Below the pieces are notes generated by a model. It had not been told where the DNA came from, did no database searches, and saw nothing but the letters and a program-made list of their open reading frames with translations. This document shows, piece by piece, positions 6,972 through 10,137 of a stretch of DNA of 10,137 nt (positions within the stretch are counted from its first letter, which is position 1; each line of letters starts with the position of its first letter). The DNA is from JBGSZX01 sp964640545 (lineage in GTDB: Bacteria; Bdellovibrionota; UBA2428): contig CAZXHL010000099.1 of the NCBI GenBank assembly GCA_964640545.1, forward strand, positions 1 through 10,137. Direction: 5' to 3'. The translations under genes and the position numbers were made by a program.

Positions 6972-8333
6972 TCAATCGCGAAGCAATCGCACGAAATCTT
7001 CGGTGCACCCGCGGCGCGCCTCGAGCCGAGGACGAAAAGCAGATACAAGCTCTTCATTGCTTTGAAAGTGGAACTTGATGGTCCCATCGCTAGCAAAACT
7101 AATATTTTTATCAAAGTCACCCAACTCTTTAGCGCGACTTAAGAAGCCTTCATGCATACTGGCGATATCCATGGGCTTAAACCAAGAGGATTGTGGGATC
7201 GACTTCAACTCGCCCTGCTCCCACACAGGATTTTCAATCACACGGTTCGGGAAGTAGGTGCCGCTTTGAAGTGAGGTATCAGATACCAAAGCTTTCCAAT
7301 CTTGAAACAACTGCTGATGACCGTTCTTATTAAAAATAGCCTCGACTGGCCCGCCATCCGTTAAGTCGAGCATGATCACTTTACCTGTGGGTAAAAGATC
7401 TTTGTCGAGTTCGAATCTCACGTTCTGCAAGTGCGCCGACATCACCCTAAAACCAAGGACCAAATTCATTTCCGCGAGGAACTCCCCAAAATGGAGGGAG
7501 ATTTTTTTCTTAAAGGCATCGGGGGTCATACCGTTGATCTTACAAATTCGATTGATTTCCTTTTTGTCGTGAAGGACAAAGCCTGTGAGCTGATGTTTTT
7601 CGCCCTGACTCACATTCTCCATAAGACGAATGTTGATGGAGTTGTCGGTTGCGTTTGTGTGGGGAGGAAACATGATAGCTCCAGCTTCCCATGCCACGTC
7701 AAGAGTCTTAAGTCGGTCCTTCTGCGAGTAAAAGTAGTCACTCAGAGCCCTATTAAAATGGGCCCACCTTGAAGGGTTTGGACGGGGGAAGCCTTCACGT
7801 TGTCCGACATCGTTTGTACCCGTTTTGAATGAGAACGTGCGATTCGTGCCTGGGATCTTTAGGATGGTACTTTTGGAAGAGGTTCTGTAACCACGAAGCT
7901 GAGTCTCGGAGACATCGACCAAACGATGTTCCACTTTACGCTCCACCAAATAGTCCATAATTCCCCGGTAGAAACTCTGATCCATGGGATGAATCGGCCA
8001 ACGCAGAAATTTCTTTCCGTTTTTTTGAAAGATAAAAAAGTCACGAATGTCTTCGGGCAAGTAGTTCGCGAAATCAATCGTGATTCCGTGGGGACCCTTC
8101 TCAGCGCCATAGATCCAATCCCGAAAACTATCGAGTTTATAAAGGCCATCATCCTCGAGGTTGATCTCAAGGTATCGAATGGGGAGCTCCTCTTGTTTGA
8201 AATTCACACCTTGCACATAGCTACCAACGTTGTGCTCAGCTTCCCAATTCAGGAACTGCATCATGGTTTGGGACTGGGCAAAACTAGCTTCAGACCAGAA
8301 TGACAGCGCAGCAAAAACCAACAAGAACCTCAT
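6972..8333 (-). CDS. Exported protein of unknown function, 453 residues
   Basis: I do not recognise this protein. It starts with a short Sec signal (MRFLLVFAALSFW) and a good signal-peptidase-I site, SFA before Gln20, so it should be periplasmic or secreted. There is no lipobox and no later membrane helix. The mature part is globular, mixed in charge and rich in aromatics. It has one cysteine in the middle (264) and one near the end (443). A faint kinase-like pattern is present: a possible strand lysine (Lys159 or Lys170), Glu288 in a helix, HLQN at 301-304, then VIMLDLTDGG with Asp323 and Asp326, resembling the HxxN...D arrangement of kinase-fold and IucA/IucC-type enzymes. I treat this as a hint only. 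It is transcribed alone from a near-consensus promoter that sits almost on the ATG. It converges on ubiB with 38 bases between the stops and no obvious terminator there. Confidence 0.8.
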   Translation of the reverse strand: MRFLLVFAALSFWSEASFAQSQTMMQFLNWEAEHNVGSYVQGVNFKQEELPIRYLEINLEDDGLYKLDSFRDWIYGAEKGPHGITIDFANYLPEDIRDFFIFQKNGKKFLRWPIHPMDQSFYRGIMDYLVERKVEHRLVDVSETQLRGYRTSSKSTILKIPGTNRTFSFKTGTNDVGQREGFPRPNPSRWAHFNRALSDYFYSQKDRLKTLDVAWEAGAIMFPPHTNATDNSINIRLMENVSQGEKHQLTGFVLHDKKEINRICKINGMTPDAFKKKISLHFGEFLAEMNLVLGFRVMSAHLQNVRFELDKDLLPTGKVIMLDLTDGGPVEAIFNKNGHQQLFQDWKALVSDTSLQSGTYFPNRVIENPVWEQGELKSIPQSSWFKPMDIASMHEGFLSRAKELGDFDKNISFASDGTIKFHFQSNEELVSAFRPRLEARRGCTEDFVRLLRD

Positions 8334-8342
8334 AAGGCCAGC

Positions 8343-8371
8343 ATTGTACGCTTTATGACTCGTCGTGTCAA
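8343..8371 (-). promoter_or_regulatory. Near-consensus sigma-70 promoter, leaderless-type
   Basis: On the minus strand, TTGACA (8366-8371) and TACAAT (8343-8348) are separated by exactly 17 bases, matching the housekeeping consensus at 11 of 12 positions. An AT-rich UP-like stretch (8386-8403, A5T and AT5 flanking AAGGGG) lies further upstream. Counting from the -10 box, transcription should start around 8333-8338, that is 0-5 bases before the ATG at 8333. No Shine-Dalgarno precedes that ATG, which fits leaderless initiation. Confidence 0.85.
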
Positions 8372-8450
8372 CGTGGAAATACCTGAAAAATAAGGGGATT
8401 TTTTAGACTGATCTAGGCAGCCTGAAAGGCTGGATATCGTTGGGGTAGAG

Positions 8451-8480
8451 AAAAAATGGGGCCGCCCAGATGGCGGCCCA
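8451..8480 (-). terminator. Intrinsic terminator of the flagellin gene
   Basis: On the minus strand GGGCCGCC, loop ATCTG and GGCGGCCC form an 8-base-pair all-GC stem (arms 8472-8479 and 8459-8466). A CCA and then six U residues (A-run 8451-8456 on the plus strand) follow. This is a strong rho-independent terminator. It lies about 170 bases beyond the fliC stop and shields the downstream gene from flagellin transcription. Confidence 0.9.
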
Positions 8481-8651
8481 CCCCCCAGAGATCCTAAGCT
8501 ACAACGTTTACCGTTTACTCAGAATTAACTAACTATTTTGGCTCAGCTCATTTGGAGCGTAGCCGCGTCTTCGCGTATTACAATAATGATTTCTGGTGTG
8601 ACATCCTTGTCCTTAACCCGTCATCAATGTTTCAACTGTAACCGGGAACTC
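8481..8651 (-). other. Untranslated 3' region of fliC
   Basis: This is the larger part of the 318-base gene-free stretch from 8334 to 8651; the rest holds the terminator, a weak CAGCC/GGCTG hairpin (8418-8432) and the promoter of the exported-protein gene. I see no credible open reading frame here. Small features are a CGCG-TCTT-CGCG hairpin (around 8563-8576) and a tandem CGTTTAC repeat near 8504-8518. Either it is a plain long 3' UTR or it yields a 3'-end RNA ending at the strong terminator; the sequence does not decide. Confidence 0.5.
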
Positions 8652-9500
8652 CTACTGTAGTAACTTCAATGCCATTTGGTTTGACGAATTGGCCTGCCCA
8701 AGAACCGAGATACCTGCATTAAGCATGATATTGTTTCTCGTCATCTCAGCGGTTTCTGTCGCCATGTCCGCGTCTCGAACCCTAGAGTTCGCTGAACTCA
8801 AGTTCTCTACACTCACACCAAGGTTGTTGATCGTCGATTGGAGCCGGTTCTGCAAGGCACCAAAGTCCGCACGAACTGCGGCGACTCTTTGAATCGCTTG
8901 GTCAATTTGCGCGAGTGACTGCTGAGCATTCACCTTGGAACCTAGAGCCAGACCTTTGAGCCCCAACCCTTCAACGGTCGCATCTGCTTTCGAGGCATCA
9001 AAAACAATCCGGTCAACGCCTGGAATGTTTCGAATGCCAATCTGCAAATCAAACTGCTTGGGATTGTCGGGATCTTCATTTCCGTTCAATAATTTGGTGT
9101 TGTTGAATTCTGTCGCTTGCGAGATCCGTTCGATCTCACTCAATAGACTTTGATACTCGACATCCAGAAATCCGCGCTCTGCCTCACCAATGGTGTCAGA
9201 CGCTGCCTGAATACCCAATTCTCTAAGTCTTGCTAAAATATTACTTGTTTCGTTGAGTCCACCTTCAGCAACTTGCACGAGCGAGATTCCATCCTCCGAA
9301 TTTCGGATGGCCATGTTAAACCCTCTAATTTGTGCTTTTAAGTTTTCACTGATGGCGAGTCCTGCAGCATCATCGCCTGCGCGATTGATCCTACTTCCCG
9401 AACTCAACCGTTCCATTGCCTTACGCATGTCGTGATTCGTACTGCGTAAGTTCCGCTGGGCGTTTATAGACGCCACATTGGTATTGATTCTCAATCCCAT
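8652..9500 (-). CDS. fliC: Flagellin (short form, no outer domains)
   Basis: The filament subunit of the bacterial flagellum, exported through the flagellar type III apparatus. At 282 residues it contains essentially only the conserved D0/D1 helices. N-terminal half: MGLRINTNVASINAQRNL at the start, LSSGSRIN at 32-39, DDAAGLAIS at 43-51, and EFNNTKLLNG at 131-140. C-terminal half: ADFGALQNRLQSTINNL at 211-227, SRVRDADMATET at 239-250, and the terminal helix ending MALKLLQ. Only about 60 residues lie between the two halves, so the surface domains D2/D3 of enterobacterial flagellins are missing. The ATG at 9500 is set by a perfect AGGAGG six bases upstream. An upstream in-frame start would place that site inside the coding region and add non-flagellin residues. 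The gene has its own terminator and appears monocistronic. Confidence 0.96.
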   Translation of the reverse strand: MGLRINTNVASINAQRNLRSTNHDMRKAMERLSSGSRINRAGDDAAGLAISENLKAQIRGFNMAIRNSEDGISLVQVAEGGLNETSNILARLRELGIQAASDTIGEAERGFLDVEYQSLLSEIERISQATEFNNTKLLNGNEDPDNPKQFDLQIGIRNIPGVDRIVFDASKADATVEGLGLKGLALGSKVNAQQSLAQIDQAIQRVAAVRADFGALQNRLQSTINNLGVSVENLSSANSRVRDADMATETAEMTRNNIMLNAGISVLGQANSSNQMALKLLQ

Positions 9501-9506
9501 ACCGGT

Positions 9507-9512
9507 CCTCCT
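9507..9512 (-). promoter_or_regulatory. Consensus ribosome-binding site of fliC
   Basis: AGGAGG on the minus strand ends six bases before the ATG at 9500. It fixes the flagellin start and predicts high expression. It is far stronger than any ribosome-binding site of the other genes in this window. Confidence 0.9.
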
Positions 9513-9653
9513 AACCTTCTTGGCCAAACTTACTGTCTGGCCGATTTAAATGTTTCACTCATGCTTTTGCGTTATGTTCCTCGTATGGAATCAAGTTGAG
9601 AAATCCTATCTCGCCTTGAATACTCGGAACGCAATCACATGCGCTTAGAAAAC

Positions 9654-9681
9654 CAATCGGTGCGGGCCGTCTAAAACTTGA
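9654..9681 (-). promoter_or_regulatory. Candidate sigma-28 (FliA) promoter for fliC
   Basis: On the minus strand TCAAGTTT (9674-9681), a 12-base spacer and ACCGATTG (9654-9661) resemble the flagellar sigma-28 consensus TAAAGTTT-N11-GCCGATAA. The -35 matches 7 of 8 and the -10 keeps the CCGAT core; the spacer is one base long. It would give a leader of about 150 bases. A second, poorer candidate just downstream on the minus strand (TAAG, 15 bases, TCCGAGTA) would shorten the leader. Confidence 0.4.
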
Positions 9682-9742
9682 ACAGTTTATTAAGGTTGTG
9701 TGAAGAATTATTTTTACGCAGCGAGTCTAGTGGTCGAAATTA

Positions 9743-10137
9743 CTAATCAACAGGGTAAAGTTCGAAGTCTAAAAGATCCTCAATGGCACGAGACCGCTCA
9801 GACATACCAATAGAGTCACTTGGGTCCATCAATTCTATTTCCTTCTTCAAGGCCTCTAAATTTTTAAGTCTTTTAGCTCTAATGGCCGCCTGTTCGTTTT
9901 TGTAATAGCGCGACACTGTGGAGATCACCCCCGTTAAAGAGTCTCTAGGGTCTTGCGAGAAAGTAATCTGATCAGCCGGAGCCATAAAACTCTCAGAACG
10001 ATCAGAAAACTGCACATCGATACGAACCTGATTACTATTGCCCACTGGAGTCGCGGTAATCGTCTCCGGATAGTCCTCAAGTCCATAGGCTTTAGCCCTG
10101 GATGAACTTGTCGAAACACTCACTCCTCCGTCAGCTT
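9743..10137 (-). CDS. 3' part of an unrecognised gene upstream of fliC
   Basis: The frame is open to the right edge of the window, so the start is probably outside. An in-frame GTG at 10123 could be a start, but the GGAGGA before it directly abuts the GTG, too close for a ribosome-binding site. From that GTG the protein would have 126 residues. The visible part has a Ser-rich stretch (VSVSTSSS), a probable beta-rich central segment (about 20-70), and a charged helix likely to form a coiled coil (YYKNEQAAIRAKRLKNLEALKKEIELMD). An acidic end closes it. There is no signal, membrane segment or family motif that I know. The position 242 bases upstream of fliC, on the same strand, suggests a flagellar link, but the sequence does not resemble FlaG, FliD or FliS. 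No clear terminator separates it from fliC. Confidence 0.65.
   Translation of the reverse strand, partial: ADGGVSVSTSSSRAKAYGLEDYPETITATPVGNSNQVRIDVQFSDRSESFMAPADQITFSQDPRDSLTGVISTVSRYYKNEQAAIRAKRLKNLEALKKEIELMDPSDSIGMSERSRAIEDLLDFELYPVD

Noticed and set aside
7926..8303. A 125-codon plus-strand open frame opposite the exported-protein gene
   Set aside because: The minus-strand frame has a signal peptide, a promoter and full length; the plus-strand frame has no ribosome-binding site or promoter.
8590..8620. An eight-codon ATG frame with an upstream AAGG in the fliC 3' region
   Set aside because: Too short and without any conservation evidence; likely chance.
9501..9527. Upstream extension of fliC adding nine residues
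   Set aside because: It would put the perfect AGGAGG inside the coding region and add residues before the highly conserved flagellin N-terminus.

Overview
The window looks like chromosomal DNA from a Gram-negative, flagellated bacterium. The best guess is a Bdellovibrionota or other former deltaproteobacterial lineage. This rests on a short flagellin, a lipoprotein peptidase, a UbiB-type kinase-like protein and the general feel of the proteins, not on a marker gene, so the taxonomy is an inference of moderate confidence. I see no mobile element, CRISPR array, tRNA or rRNA.

Region 1 (about 51-2966, minus strand) is a tightly packed cluster. In transcription order it holds a small membrane-anchored protein with an acidic tail, a SurE nucleotidase with a long basic tail, an M23/LytM lipoprotein peptidase, adenine phosphoribosyltransferase (apt) and a small TPR protein. 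The first three genes are only 3-4 bases apart, so they are almost certainly one operon. apt and the TPR gene follow after gaps of 81 and 57 bases. The surE-LytM lipoprotein pairing recalls the surE-(pcm)-nlpD order of many proteobacteria. SurE (nucleotide dephosphorylation) and Apt (adenine salvage) both handle nucleotides.

Region 2 (3044-6933, plus strand) is divergent from region 1 across a 77-base intergenic region. It holds ribonuclease R (rnr) and a UbiB/AarF (ABC1) kinase-like membrane protein. The two reading frames overlap by four bases (ATGA), so they are probably translationally coupled. The RNase R is unusual: it has a basic low-complexity N-terminus where E. coli RNase R has a helix-turn-helix domain, a lysine-rich insertion inside the RNB domain, and no basic tail after S1.

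Region 3 (6972-8371, minus strand) is one gene for a 453-residue exported protein of unknown function, convergent with ubiB. Its promoter is nearly consensus (TTGACA-N17-TACAAT) and sits so close to the ATG that the mRNA should be leaderless or nearly so.

Region 4 (8451-10137, minus strand) is a stand-alone flagellin gene. It has an excellent ribosome-binding site, a possible sigma-28 promoter far upstream, a roughly 170-base 3' UTR and a strong intrinsic terminator. Beyond it lies the 3' end of an unrecognised gene that runs off the right edge.
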